Source: a bacterium
GTDB taxonomy: Bacteria > Myxococcota_A > Bradymonadia > Bradymonadales > Bradymonadaceae
Length of the DNA stretch: 64,000 bases
Direction: 5' to 3'
NCBI GenBank assembly: GCA_030427705.1
Contig: JAUIBR010000029.1
Span: 1 to 64,000, forward strand
Part shown: piece after piece, positions 43,546 to 52,437 of the stretch
Position numbering within the stretch: the first letter of the stretch is position 1
How the letters are laid out: every line of letters starts with the position of its first letter
Notes under the pieces: model-generated
What the model was told of the DNA's origin: nothing
What the model saw: the letters and a program-made list of their open reading frames with translations, nothing else
Databases searched by the model: none
Made by a program: the position numbers and the translations under genes

Positions 43546-45054
43546 ATGAGTTCACCCAGCGATATCGTTCGAAAGTACATCCGACCGGGAGACCGGGTCG
43601 GTGGGCGCTATCAGATCGAAGGTTTCATTGGGTCTGGCGCATACGGCGCTATCTTCAGCGCGATTGACGTCGAGACGATGGAGCGAGTCGCCGTCAAGGC
43701 GCTCCCACCCGCCGAAGATGGAACGAATAAGACTGCCATCGGTCGATTCCAGCGCGAGATGAAGGTCATCAGTCGACTGCGTCATCCGAATATCATCACC
43801 ATGTATGATTTCGGAGAGACGGAGCATCGCATCGTCTACATGGTGATGGAGTACATCGAAGGCGAGACCCTCTTCGACCTGTGCAATCAAAACCGGCTGG
43901 ACGACACTCAGGCGCTTCATGTGGTGCGACAGATTGCCAGTGCGCTGAACGAAGCCCACACCAAAGGCGTCATCCATCGCGATCTCAAGCCACAAAATGT
44001 GATGGTCGCGCAGCAACACAACGGTCAATACGTCGTGAAGGTGTTGGACTTTGGGATGGCGAAACTGCTTTCTGGCGGTGACGATTCCTCGATTGTCCAG
44101 CTCACCCGAGAGGGCGTCGCGGTCGGAACACCAAGGTATATCGCGCCGGAACAAGCACGAGGTAAAGACGTCGGACCTTGGTCCGACCTCTATGCGCTTG
44201 GTTTGCTCATGTACGAGGCCTTCACCGGCGAGCGTGCTGTCAAAGCTGACACCATCGAGAGCGCGATCATCGCTCATGTTTCGCCTGAACCGCTAGAGCT
44301 TCAAGAGATTGACGACGTGCCGCAGTACGTTCGTCCAGTCTTGTTCAAACTCATCGAAAAGAAGATTAAGCGGCGCTATCAAAGTGCAGGCGAAGTCGTC
44401 CGTGACTTAGATAATTTGGATCGCCGCCGCAACGATATGGAAATCGCGCCAACTCTGCCGTTTGGTAGCGATAAGCTAGAACTCGATTTCCCAGAACCGC
44501 GACAGCAAACCGCCGAGAAATCCGCTCGGCTAAAGAGCATCAACTCCGCAGATAATCTAGAGTTGGACTACGATCGCTATGGGAAGTATGCGCCAGCTGC
44601 AGAGCACGTTCCGCAACAGAGGCCACGGCGAAAATCGGAGTTCAACTTCCGAATGCCGCATCACGTCTTTGAGTTTTTGGAGGCGTTTGCCGCGTTTATG
44701 CTAGCGCCTGCGGCGTTTGTCCTGTTCACAGCACACTTCGAAGGGATGGACTATTTCCTTCGCTTGTTCATCGGCATCTTGCCGTTGGTGATCGCGATCG
44801 TTGTGAATCTCTCCGTCCGAAGCACGGATTGGATGTTCTCGTTCTTCCGTTTGTTCTTCATGGCAAACATTCTGACATTGGTCCTCGCTCATCTGATGGG
44901 CGTCGAGGACCTGGCGAATGGGCTGTTGCGCAACCCCGATTGGTTGTTCAAGCCCTTTGTCGACCTGCCAGGCGGCGAGACGCTTTCCAGCATGATGCGG
45001 TCGTTCTCACGAACATACGCATCAATTTGGCGCGATCTTCCTCCGGGGCGTTAG
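43546..45054 (+). CDS. Membrane Ser/Thr protein kinase (second of the cluster)
   Basis: A 502-residue kinase: GSGAYGAIF loop, Lys51, HRD at 144-146, DFG at 168-170, TPRYIAPEQ. The Arg/Glu-rich linker at 300-370 is followed by a C-terminal module with three or four membrane helices and DLANGLLRNPDWLFKPF before a polar tail. The GLxxxPxW element recurs in the kinase at 46731-48950, so the C-terminal modules look homologous. It is co-directional and closely spaced with the preceding kinase and followed by a parvulin lipoprotein gene. Confidence 0.87.
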   Translation: MSSPSDIVRKYIRPGDRVGGRYQIEGFIGSGAYGAIFSAIDVETMERVAVKALPPAEDGTNKTAIGRFQREMKVISRLRHPNIITMYDFGETEHRIVYMVMEYIEGETLFDLCNQNRLDDTQALHVVRQIASALNEAHTKGVIHRDLKPQNVMVAQQHNGQYVVKVLDFGMAKLLSGGDDSSIVQLTREGVAVGTPRYIAPEQARGKDVGPWSDLYALGLLMYEAFTGERAVKADTIESAIIAHVSPEPLELQEIDDVPQYVRPVLFKLIEKKIKRRYQSAGEVVRDLDNLDRRRNDMEIAPTLPFGSDKLELDFPEPRQQTAEKSARLKSINSADNLELDYDRYGKYAPAAEHVPQQRPRRKSEFNFRMPHHVFEFLEAFAAFMLAPAAFVLFTAHFEGMDYFLRLFIGILPLVIAIVVNLSVRSTDWMFSFFRLFFMANILTLVLAHLMGVEDLANGLLRNPDWLFKPFVDLPGGETLSSMMRSFSRTYASIWRDLPPGR

Positions 45055-45064
45055 CAACCTACAG

Positions 45065-45093
45065 TTGACGTTGGGGCGCTCAGCGGGTACCAA
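45065..45093 (+). promoter_or_regulatory. Weak candidate promoter for the parvulin lipoprotein
   Basis: TTGACG (45065-45070), 17-bp spacer, TACCAA (45088-45093; 3 of 6 matches). A small hairpin GAGGC...GCCTC with five T residues (45106-45129) follows and may be a weak terminator for the kinase transcript or part of the leader. Confidence 0.3.
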
Positions 45094-45151
45094 AATGCCC
45101 TTTTAGAGGCCCAACTGCGCCTCGTTTTTGAGATCTACCTGAGGAGCAGAC

Positions 45152-46369
45152 ATGCGTCGTCTCATTTCCCTTATCATGGTCGGCTTGCTCGCTACGGCAG
45201 CAGTAGGCTGCGACAATGCAGCGAAGACCGGTGATAAAGCGAAGGCTGAAGAGCCTGCAACGAACAACAATAAGGCTGAAGCTGGCACAAACAACAAGCA
45301 AGCTGAAGCACCCAAGGAAGAGGCGACGTCAGACGAACCAGTCCTCTTCGCAACCGGCCCTGTGGCAAAACTCAACGGCAAAGAGATTACCGCTGAGGCG
45401 TTCAACAAAGAGATTGAAAAGCTCAAGAACGTGACCAGCCGCATCCCTGCTTCGGCACTGCCGAAGTTTAAGGATTCCACGCTTACGCGTCTCATCGACC
45501 AGACCCTGGTTGAGGCCGAGATCGACAAGCAGAACATCACGGCCACCGACGATGACGTTCAGAAAGAGTGGGCTGACTTCGAGAAGAGCATCGGCGGCCC
45601 ATCTGGCGTTGAGCGCTTCTATCAGCAGACGGGCATGACCGAAGCTGAAGTGAAGTCGGACATGAAGCGTGCTGTCCAGCTCGAGAAGCTGCTTAAAGAC
45701 AAGTACAAGATTGCCGTCGACGACAAGAAGGCGAAGGAGTTCTACGACACGAACATCCAGCGCTTCACGCAGGAAGAGCAGGTTCGCGCCAGCCATATCC
45801 TCATCAAGGTCGCCAAGGACGCTCCACCTGAGACCGTCAAAGAGAAGAAGAAGGCCGCAAAGGACATCTTCAACAAGGCCAAGAAGAAGGATGCAGATTT
45901 CGCAGCGCTCGCTCGCGAGTTCTCCGAAGGCCCAACCGCATCGAAAGGCGGAGACCTCGGATTCTTCACGCGCAAGCGAATGGTCCCATCGTTCTCAGAA
46001 GCTGCGTTTAAGACGAAGGTTGGAAACGTGACCGGACCTGTGCGTTCCGATTTCGGATTCCACGTCATCAAAGTCTTCGAAAAGAAAGACGCAAACGTGA
46101 CGAAATTCGCTGAAGTGAAGGAAGAGATTGTGCGCAACCTGGAGCGTCAGGAAATGCGTGACTCGACCAAGAAGCTCATCGACGAACTGCGCAAAGACGC
46201 GAAGATCGAGAAGATGGCAGCGAACATCAAAGAGAACCCAAAGGCAGCTCCAGCAAGCATGCCACACGGCTTGCCTCCTGGGTTGAACATCCAGCAAATG
46301 AAAGGCAAGCAAGCGCCTGCAGCGCCTGCTCCAAAGCCAACCACGCCGCCAGCGCCAAAGGGCAAGTAG
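45152..46369 (+). CDS. Lipoprotein peptidyl-prolyl isomerase (SurA/PrsA-like, parvulin)
   Basis: A 405-residue lipoprotein: MRRLISLIMVGLLATAAVGCDN with lipobox Cys20, an Asn/Lys/Ala-rich spacer, a SurA-N-like helical chaperone region (about 70-200) and a parvulin domain at about 205-310 (QVRASHILIKVAKDAPPETV, FAALAREFSEGPTASKGGDLGFF, FHVIKVFEK). The C-terminal tail is Ala/Pro-rich (PAAPAPKPTTPPAPKGK). It should act in the periplasm on outer-membrane or secreted proteins. TGAGGAG precedes the ATG. Confidence 0.92.
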   Translation: MRRLISLIMVGLLATAAVGCDNAAKTGDKAKAEEPATNNNKAEAGTNNKQAEAPKEEATSDEPVLFATGPVAKLNGKEITAEAFNKEIEKLKNVTSRIPASALPKFKDSTLTRLIDQTLVEAEIDKQNITATDDDVQKEWADFEKSIGGPSGVERFYQQTGMTEAEVKSDMKRAVQLEKLLKDKYKIAVDDKKAKEFYDTNIQRFTQEEQVRASHILIKVAKDAPPETVKEKKKAAKDIFNKAKKKDADFAALAREFSEGPTASKGGDLGFFTRKRMVPSFSEAAFKTKVGNVTGPVRSDFGFHVIKVFEKKDANVTKFAEVKEEIVRNLERQEMRDSTKKLIDELRKDAKIEKMAANIKENPKAAPASMPHGLPPGLNIQQMKGKQAPAAPAPKPTTPPAPKGK

Positions 46370-46391
46370 ACCGGTCTGGTTGAACGTCAAG

Positions 46392-46416
46392 GGCGAGCCT
46401 CGTGCTCGCCTTTTTT
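46392..46416 (+). terminator. Intrinsic terminator after the parvulin gene
   Basis: A 7-bp stem GGCGAGC / GCTCGCC (46392-46398, 46404-46410), 5-nt loop, then TTTTTT (46411-46416), 22 bp after the stop codon. Confidence 0.9.
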
Positions 46417-46424
46417 GTTTGTTG

Positions 46425-46643
46425 CTAGGGAATGGGAGTTGCCCAGACGCCCGCGACTTCCGGGAGAGCGGGCTCGCGTTGGGTGCGTAGGCCGCCGGAT
46501 GAAATCAGTGGAACGCCTGGGTACTCGCCTCGTTCAAACTGTGAATCCCAGAAGAGCATGACCTCAAGGAATGCCTTGCGCGCTGCCAGTTCTGGGTCTT
46601 GCTCCCAAAGTAGCTCGTCGGTTGTCTGTGTGGGTTCGCGCAT
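46425..46643 (-). CDS. Small protein of unknown function
   Basis: A 72-residue reading (MREPTQTTDELLWEQDPELAARKAFLEVMLFWDSQFERGEYPGVPLISS...) preceded by AAAGGAGG at an ideal distance, which is the main reason to believe it. It is acidic with a central amphipathic helix, no signal and no known family. It lies between the terminator of the parvulin gene and the stop of the third kinase gene, on the same strand as that kinase and 87 bp downstream. Confidence 0.6.
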   Translation of the reverse strand: MREPTQTTDELLWEQDPELAARKAFLEVMLFWDSQFERGEYPGVPLISSGGLRTQREPALPEVAGVWATPIP

Positions 46644-46730
46644 GATGGCCTCCTTTGTACGAGACCAACCTACATAGCGATTGCGGATAGAATTTGGGCG
46701 AGATGTGAAACGTATGTGAACGTTAGTGGT

Positions 46731-48950
46731 TTACCACTTCACGTAGTCGGACTTCTTGTCCGGCGTTCCTTTTCGAGGCGCCTCAGACTTGGGCGCTTCC
46801 TCTTTCGTGTTCTGGCGCGTAGGCATTGGTGTACGCGTCGGTCCGACCTTGCCTTTCGGGACGACGCGGCGGTCGTTGTACATACCGATTGCGCCCATGG
46901 AGCCAGCTACGAAGTCAGACACCATGTACGAAAGCTCACGGTTCGCGGCTGGCAATCCGCGGTTGGACTCGGGCTCAGTCAGGAACCAGTTGGGGTCCTT
47001 GCGAAGGCCACCCACAACGCTGTCGGCTGATACAAGGCTGGCCAAGAGGCATGCGCCGATGAAGAACACCAGCGTGGCGGTGACGACTTTTGTCGCCCGG
47101 TCAAGTGGGCGGGTCACCACGCGGAATCGCTCCCGCTGCGAGGTTTCGCCCAATGCAGACATCAGCGGAATGGTGGCGACCGCGATCACGGAGCCGATTA
47201 GACGCCAACTGCCTTTCATGTAGTCGCCGAGTAGTGCACCCACGACCAGGAACGCAACGTATCCAAGGAAGCCTGCGACAGTAGCGATCAGGAGGACCTT
47301 CACAACGCCCAATGAAAACGCCATGAGATCGTCCTCGTTGGCTGGAGGCCGCGGACGTTGCATCGCGGGGCGTTTGCCCTCATCCACCTGAGGCGCAGGG
47401 CCAGCCATCGATTGGTCGATCTCGGGTGGTTCCTCGAACGGTCGGTCGTCGACCGGGGGAGGGGGCAGGTCCGAGAACGAAGGCATCTCGCCGCTCTGGT
47501 AGGCTTTGCGGGCAGCTGTCAGCATCGCGGGATCGAGCGCATCACGTTCGGTCGTCTGCTGGAAGTCCTCGAACTCAGAGTTTCGGTCGATCGGAAATCC
47601 GTCATTCGATTCCGGAGGCGGAACGGGAATTCCACCGCCGGTTTGGAACGGATTCTGATTCAGGCCGCTCTGATAGGGGTTGGCCGGAATCGGGGCCATC
47701 TGACCTGGGGGCTGCGTGTTGTAGCCTGAGGCATTTGGCGGGTATTGATGAGGGTTCGCCGCCGGATACTGGCCGGAGCCGGCATGCGGGTACTGTCCCG
47801 AACCATGGGCCTGCGGGTATTGGCCCGAACCAGCACCTTGCGGGGGATATTGGTGCTGGAACTGATGGGACTGTGGCGGACCGTCAGTGTAGTAGCCAGA
47901 ATCCACAAACTGGCCACTCGGGGTTGGAGATTGCCAATTGCCGACAGACGGATGCTGCCCGGACGGAAGATTTCGTCCGTCCATATTGGTCAGTTGGCTT
48001 TGATAACTCTGCATGATCATATCGTTGGACTGCGAACCCGTGAGGTTTCGTTGTCGCCGGATATTGAAAGTCACACTCTCGAGCGCTTCGGCCACTTGTT
48101 CTGCGGTCTGGAAGCGGTCTTGCACTGCCTTTGCGGTGGCGATGCGAACGATGTCCTGAACCATCGGGTCAAACGTTGGCAGGTGCGGCATTCGCAGCGG
48201 CTCGGGGCTGATCTGTTGTGTGATCAACGCCATCGTGGTCTCGCCTTGAACGGCGGGCTCACCACACATCATTTCGTAGAGGATGAGCCCGAGACTGTAG
48301 ATGTCGCTTGCGCCCGTGAGGGATTCGCCGCGCACCTGTTCGGGGCTCATATATCGTGGCGTTCCGATGAGCTCGCGCTCACCCTCGGGAAGGCCTACGC
48401 TGGTCAAATCGGAAGTCTTCGGGTCCAGCAGGCGCGCAACACCGAAGTCGAGGACTTTCACGAAGTCCTTCTCGCTTTCGATGTTGGTGATCATGATGTT
48501 CGCTGGCTTGAGGTCGCGGTGAACGACACCGTGCTTATGCGCCTCGGCCAATGAGCGCGCGATTTGCCGCGCCAGATCGGATACTCGCAACGCATCCTGT
48601 GGACCGTCGCGTTTCAACACCTGTTTAAGAGTTTCACCCTCCACATACTCCAAGAGCATGTACATATGCCCTTGAGGAGACGTTCCGAAGTCGTGGATCG
48701 TGACGGTATTGGGGTGCTTGAGTTTCGCGATAATGCGAACTTCTCGGAGGAAGCGCTCTTTGGCGCTCGCTGCGGCCTGACTGGCTCCAGGTTTCAGTGC
48801 CTTGAGGGCGACATACCGGTCCATGTTCTCCTGGTATGCCAGGTAAACCATGCCGAAGCCGCCGCGACCTAGCTCTCGCAAGATCCGGTACTTCCCTTCA
48901 AATACCTGCCCGATCTCTATCCCATCGGCAGGATTTTGGCCGTCAGACAC
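46731..48950 (-). CDS. Membrane Ser/Thr protein kinase with Gln/Pro-rich linker (third of the cluster)
   Basis: A 739-residue kinase: GRGGFGMVY loop, Lys50, HRD at 144-146, DFG at 168-170, TPRYMSPEQ. Between about 310 and 530 runs a low-complexity linker rich in Gln, Pro, Gly and Tyr, with repeated (A/G)SGQYP motifs. The C-terminal module has four hydrophobic segments (VVKVLLIATVAGFLGYVAFLVV, WRLIGSVIAVATIPL, VVTATLVFFIGACLLASLV) and then VVGGLRKDPNWF, matching the tail of the kinase at 43546. The last residues are basic. Divergent from the XPB-type helicase with 176 bp between. Confidence 0.88.
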   Translation of the reverse strand: MSDGQNPADGIEIGQVFEGKYRILRELGRGGFGMVYLAYQENMDRYVALKALKPGASQAAASAKERFLREVRIIAKLKHPNTVTIHDFGTSPQGHMYMLLEYVEGETLKQVLKRDGPQDALRVSDLARQIARSLAEAHKHGVVHRDLKPANIMITNIESEKDFVKVLDFGVARLLDPKTSDLTSVGLPEGERELIGTPRYMSPEQVRGESLTGASDIYSLGLILYEMMCGEPAVQGETTMALITQQISPEPLRMPHLPTFDPMVQDIVRIATAKAVQDRFQTAEQVAEALESVTFNIRRQRNLTGSQSNDMIMQSYQSQLTNMDGRNLPSGQHPSVGNWQSPTPSGQFVDSGYYTDGPPQSHQFQHQYPPQGAGSGQYPQAHGSGQYPHAGSGQYPAANPHQYPPNASGYNTQPPGQMAPIPANPYQSGLNQNPFQTGGGIPVPPPESNDGFPIDRNSEFEDFQQTTERDALDPAMLTAARKAYQSGEMPSFSDLPPPPVDDRPFEEPPEIDQSMAGPAPQVDEGKRPAMQRPRPPANEDDLMAFSLGVVKVLLIATVAGFLGYVAFLVVGALLGDYMKGSWRLIGSVIAVATIPLMSALGETSQRERFRVVTRPLDRATKVVTATLVFFIGACLLASLVSADSVVGGLRKDPNWFLTEPESNRGLPAANRELSYMVSDFVAGSMGAIGMYNDRRVVPKGKVGPTRTPMPTRQNTKEEAPKSEAPRKGTPDKKSDYVKW

Positions 48951-49126
48951 GTGATCCGACTCCGTTCTACATGCGGGTTGGTGGTGGATTTCCTGTTAAA
49001 CAAGTGTATCCGCGCGCGCCAACAAACGCAATTAACGCAACGAGCATCGACAGATGCGTCCGTCGCTTGAATAATCGATTCACAAGCAATTTTGCTATGT
49101 CGCGCTTATACAACACGAAATTGGTG

Positions 49127-50545
49127 ATGGCAAAGAGACACGCATATTTCCAAGGCGAACAGCCAAAAGGGCTGCCGGAAAAGCACATCAAGATTCACTT
49201 CGAAGATGGGACTCTCGTTTTCGATGGAGACGCGCCTCTTGACCAGCTAACCCCCGAGATCCTGTTCGATGAGCGGATTAATCGGTACCGATGCCCGGCG
49301 CATGAGTACCGAATTGCTCTGGCAAATCTGCTTCGCAACGAGCACGCCGTGCATGACCTTGCTCGAACCTATTCTGATCGCATGTTCGATTTGGACCTTG
49401 AGTTTGATCCGTACCCACACCAAGCCGAGGCGCTTGATGCTTGGACGACCCAGGGGAAGCGCGGCATGGTGGTGCTTCCGACGGGTGCCGGGAAATCATT
49501 CGTTGCGAAACTGTGCATCCAACACGCCGCCCGATCTGCGTTGGTCGTCGCACCTACACTGGACCTCGTGGACCAATGGGCCCGAAATCTAGAGGAGGCG
49601 TTCCAGTGTGAAATCGGTCTGCTAGCTGGCGGGGTGAACGAGCCTAAGGAACTAACTGTTGCCACCTATGATTCCGCAGCCATCCACATGGAACGGTTGG
49701 GTGGTCGGTTCGGATTGGTCATCTTCGACGAAGCTCACCACCTCCCGTCGCCGGTTTACAAATACATCGCGCTGGCCAGCATTGCCCCATTCCGACTTGG
49801 GTTGACGGCAACTCCGGAGCGAGCAGATGGTTCACATTCCGAGTATGATCTTCTGGTAGGCCCCACCGTCTACCGTCGTGAAATCAACGACCTGTCCGGC
49901 GACATTTTGGCGGAGTACCGGACCAAGACCGTCGAAGTTCCGATGAGCGAAGAGGACGCCGCCTACTACGCCTCAGAGCGCAAGATCTATCTAAACTTCA
50001 TCCGCGCCAATGGCATTCGCATGGGTGGAAAACACGGATGGTCCAATTTCCTGCGAGCAACCAGTCAGAGCGAAGCCGGGCGCAGAGCATTAGCCGCCCA
50101 CCGCAATCAAAAGCGAACCGCGTTGGCGCACTCCAATAAAGTCGACGCTGTCGTTGAGCTTCTCGTGGAACATCGAGACGAGCGAACCATCGTCTTCGCG
50201 AATGATAACCAAACCGTCTACGACCTGAGCGAACGGACGCTGCTACCAGCCCTCACGCACCAAACACCGATTAAGGAGCGCAAACAGATTCTGGAGCGCT
50301 TCCGCTCGGGAGAGTACGCGACACTAATCACAAGCCGAGTCCTCAATGAAGGCGTTGATGTGCCGGAGGCAAGCATGGCGATCATCCTGTCCGGGACGGG
50401 GTCCGTCCGAGAACACGTGCAGCGTCTTGGTCGAATCTTGCGGCGGCAACCCGGCAAGGAGGCCATCCTGTACGAGATGGTGACAGCCGACAGCGTCGAA
50501 ACCGACGTTAGCCTGCGCCGAAGGGAGCATGATGCTTACCGCTGA
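49127..50545 (+). CDS. XPB-type DNA helicase (SF2)
   Basis: From ATG 49127 (no strong ribosome site; ATG 49097 is possible) the product has 472 residues. The N-terminal 60-90 residues (KHIKIHFEDGTLVFDGD...) resemble the damage-recognition domain of archaeal XPB. Then YPHQAEALDAW, Walker A LPTGAGKS at 117-124, DEAH at 201-204, LTATPERADG, and the C-terminal RecA lobe with TSRVLNEGVDVPEASMAIILSGTGS and REHVQRLGRILRRQPGKEAILYEMV, which is the XPB/Rad25 pattern. It unwinds DNA with 3'-5' polarity in known members. The 14-bp overlap with the Bax1-like nuclease gene implies a functional pair. Confidence 0.88.
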   Translation: MAKRHAYFQGEQPKGLPEKHIKIHFEDGTLVFDGDAPLDQLTPEILFDERINRYRCPAHEYRIALANLLRNEHAVHDLARTYSDRMFDLDLEFDPYPHQAEALDAWTTQGKRGMVVLPTGAGKSFVAKLCIQHAARSALVVAPTLDLVDQWARNLEEAFQCEIGLLAGGVNEPKELTVATYDSAAIHMERLGGRFGLVIFDEAHHLPSPVYKYIALASIAPFRLGLTATPERADGSHSEYDLLVGPTVYRREINDLSGDILAEYRTKTVEVPMSEEDAAYYASERKIYLNFIRANGIRMGGKHGWSNFLRATSQSEAGRRALAAHRNQKRTALAHSNKVDAVVELLVEHRDERTIVFANDNQTVYDLSERTLLPALTHQTPIKERKQILERFRSGEYATLITSRVLNEGVDVPEASMAIILSGTGSVREHVQRLGRILRRQPGKEAILYEMVTADSVETDVSLRRREHDAYR

Positions 50546-51716
50546 CCTCGTGCGAGTGAAGAACTATAAGGGCAAGATCACCCCTCGATGGATTGATCCG
50601 GAAGACCCAGATTTGCTTGAAAAAGCACAGTCGCTGGTGGATGTCTTTCAATCAGACGCTGCAACCAAATCCGACATCGATGATGCGGTGGAATCGTTGA
50701 TTGCAGGTGGGACGGACTTCCTGATCTGGCGAGGGTTCGCGAAGCTGCTACTTGACCGGAGCGAATTCGAAATCGCATCCGAGCACGACCCCGTCGAGAT
50801 TAGACGGGCACTATTCGAGGCGACACGCGGACAAGCTGTAGAAGACGACGAGGCTCGTCTGACCGTTCTGAAACAGGTCGGTGCACAATTTGGCATCTCT
50901 CCCGATGAGGTCGCGACCAGCATGTATGCCGACCTGGAAGAACGTCTGCAATTGACGGACTTTCGTAAGATTACGGCGACCAAACTTCTGCACCGTTACA
51001 ATTTGGCGCTAGCTCAAGCATGTCTTTACAAGGCCAATTCGATGGAGGTGAGCATTCGCGAGACGCGCTCAGCGCGCCTGCGGTACTTGTTCCAGAACTT
51101 GAAGTTCTTTGGCCTCATGCACACCGTTTCTAAGGACGGCAAGACGCTCAACATCCACATCGACGGGCCCACCAGCCAGTTTTCGATGTCGCGAAAATAT
51201 GGACTGGGTCTGGCCAAGTTCCTCCCAGCGGTGGTGCACATGAAGCAATGGTCAGTCGAAGCCGACTTGGACTGGGTGAAAGGGAAGACCCATCAGATGG
51301 CGTTGAGTCACGAGGACAATCTCACCTCCCACTATCGAGTGCGGGGGCAATGGATACCGGAAGAGCAGACATGGTTCGAAGAGCGGTTTTCCAAGAAGTA
51401 CCCTGATTGGGAGCTTGAACAATTCGCAGACGTCGTCGACCTGGACCGCGGCAACGTGATGGTCCCCACCTACCGATTAACTTCACCGCTGGGCGAAGTG
51501 GCGTACATCGAGATCATCGGATTTTGGCGGAAGGACTACCTGGATCGACGGTTGGAGTGGCTCGCGAAGACCGACGAGCCTTTGATTCTGGTCGTCGCAG
51601 AGAAGCTGAAGACCGGCCGCGAAAAGCTCGCGGACATGCCGCCCGAGGTTGTGTTCTACAAGAGTTCGATTCTGCCCGACCGCATCATCGAGGCAGCTCA
51701 AAACCTGTTTGGCTAG
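50532..51716 (+). CDS. DUF790 nuclease (Bax1-like partner of XPB)
   Basis: A 394-residue protein of the DUF790 family; ATG 50529 is an alternative, and AAGGGAG sits just before. MLTADLVRVKNYKGKITPRWI and the internal region SIRETRSARLRYLFQNLKFFGLMHTV are typical. The C-terminal third has a PD-(D/E)xK-like core (FADVVDLDRGN...YIEIIGFWRKDYLDRRLEWL) as in archaeal Bax1, the nuclease that binds XPB and cuts bubble DNA. No signal or membrane helix. Overlaps the helicase gene by 14 bp; the stop is shared with the convergent SDR gene through CTAG. Confidence 0.88.
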   Translation: MLTADLVRVKNYKGKITPRWIDPEDPDLLEKAQSLVDVFQSDAATKSDIDDAVESLIAGGTDFLIWRGFAKLLLDRSEFEIASEHDPVEIRRALFEATRGQAVEDDEARLTVLKQVGAQFGISPDEVATSMYADLEERLQLTDFRKITATKLLHRYNLALAQACLYKANSMEVSIRETRSARLRYLFQNLKFFGLMHTVSKDGKTLNIHIDGPTSQFSMSRKYGLGLAKFLPAVVHMKQWSVEADLDWVKGKTHQMALSHEDNLTSHYRVRGQWIPEEQTWFEERFSKKYPDWELEQFADVVDLDRGNVMVPTYRLTSPLGEVAYIEIIGFWRKDYLDRRLEWLAKTDEPLILVVAEKLKTGREKLADMPPEVVFYKSSILPDRIIEAAQNLFG

Positions 51717-52429
51717 CTGCCGGCGGTGACGGGAATCAGTGCCCCGCGCACGGGGTCCATGACAGGCTGGGTCAACATGAAAACGATATCCGCCAACGAC
51801 GACGGGCTGACCCATTTTGCGAAGTCTGCGTTTGGCATGTCAGAGCGATTTGCCTGCGTATCGATGACCGAAGGCAACACAGCGTTGATGTTGATATTGC
51901 CGCCACGTACCTCGTCGGCGACGCTTTGGACTAGCGCATTGATGCCAGCTTTTGACGCGGAATACGCACTGACTCCAGACCCCGGATGCAGCGTTGAAGC
52001 TGAGCTCACAAGCACGATCCGCCCGAAGTTTTTGGTCTTCATGTGGCGCAGCGCTTCTCGTACAACCAGGATGCTGGACTTGAGGTTAGCGTTGAGTAGG
52101 AACTCGACATCGTCGTCGCCGATTGCGTCGGCGTGTGCGAACCGAAAGCCGCCCGCGCAGTGCACCAATCCGTCGATGGCTCCGAACTTCTCGGTGATGT
52201 TTGTGAAGACCCGAGAGACAGTTCCTGAGTCGGTTACATCACAATGTGACCAGTGAAGTCGGTGGATGTTTGGATCGGCGTGGACGTCTTCGCCTTTCAC
52301 AACCAGGTCCAGTCCAACAACTGTGCAGCCAGCGTCGATGAAATGCTCGGCCACTTTCATACCCAGAGCACCGCGGGCTCCAGTGATGACAACCCGTTTC
52401 AGATGTTCGCTTTCGTTCGTCAATTCCAT
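51713..52429 (-). CDS. Short-chain dehydrogenase/reductase (SDR)
   Basis: The ATG at 52429 follows AGGAGA; product 238 residues. The Rossmann motif TGARGALG at 17-24, HCAGG and the catalytic S...YSASKAG triad define a classical SDR. Substrate not predictable. It is the last gene of the leftward heme gene run, 8 bp after the hemL stop, so it is probably co-transcribed, but nothing ties it to heme chemistry. Confidence 0.85.
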   Translation of the reverse strand: MELTNESEHLKRVVITGARGALGMKVAEHFIDAGCTVVGLDLVVKGEDVHADPNIHRLHWSHCDVTDSGTVSRVFTNITEKFGAIDGLVHCAGGFRFAHADAIGDDDVEFLLNANLKSSILVVREALRHMKTKNFGRIVLVSSASTLHPGSGVSAYSASKAGINALVQSVADEVRGGNININAVLPSVIDTQANRSDMPNADFAKWVSPSSLADIVFMLTQPVMDPVRGALIPVTAGS

Positions 52430-52437
52430 GGTTTCTC

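Noticed and set aside
49097-49126. Helicase start further upstream (from 48836)
   Set aside because: The extra 97 residues overlap the divergent kinase gene start and its promoter region and have no helicase similarity.
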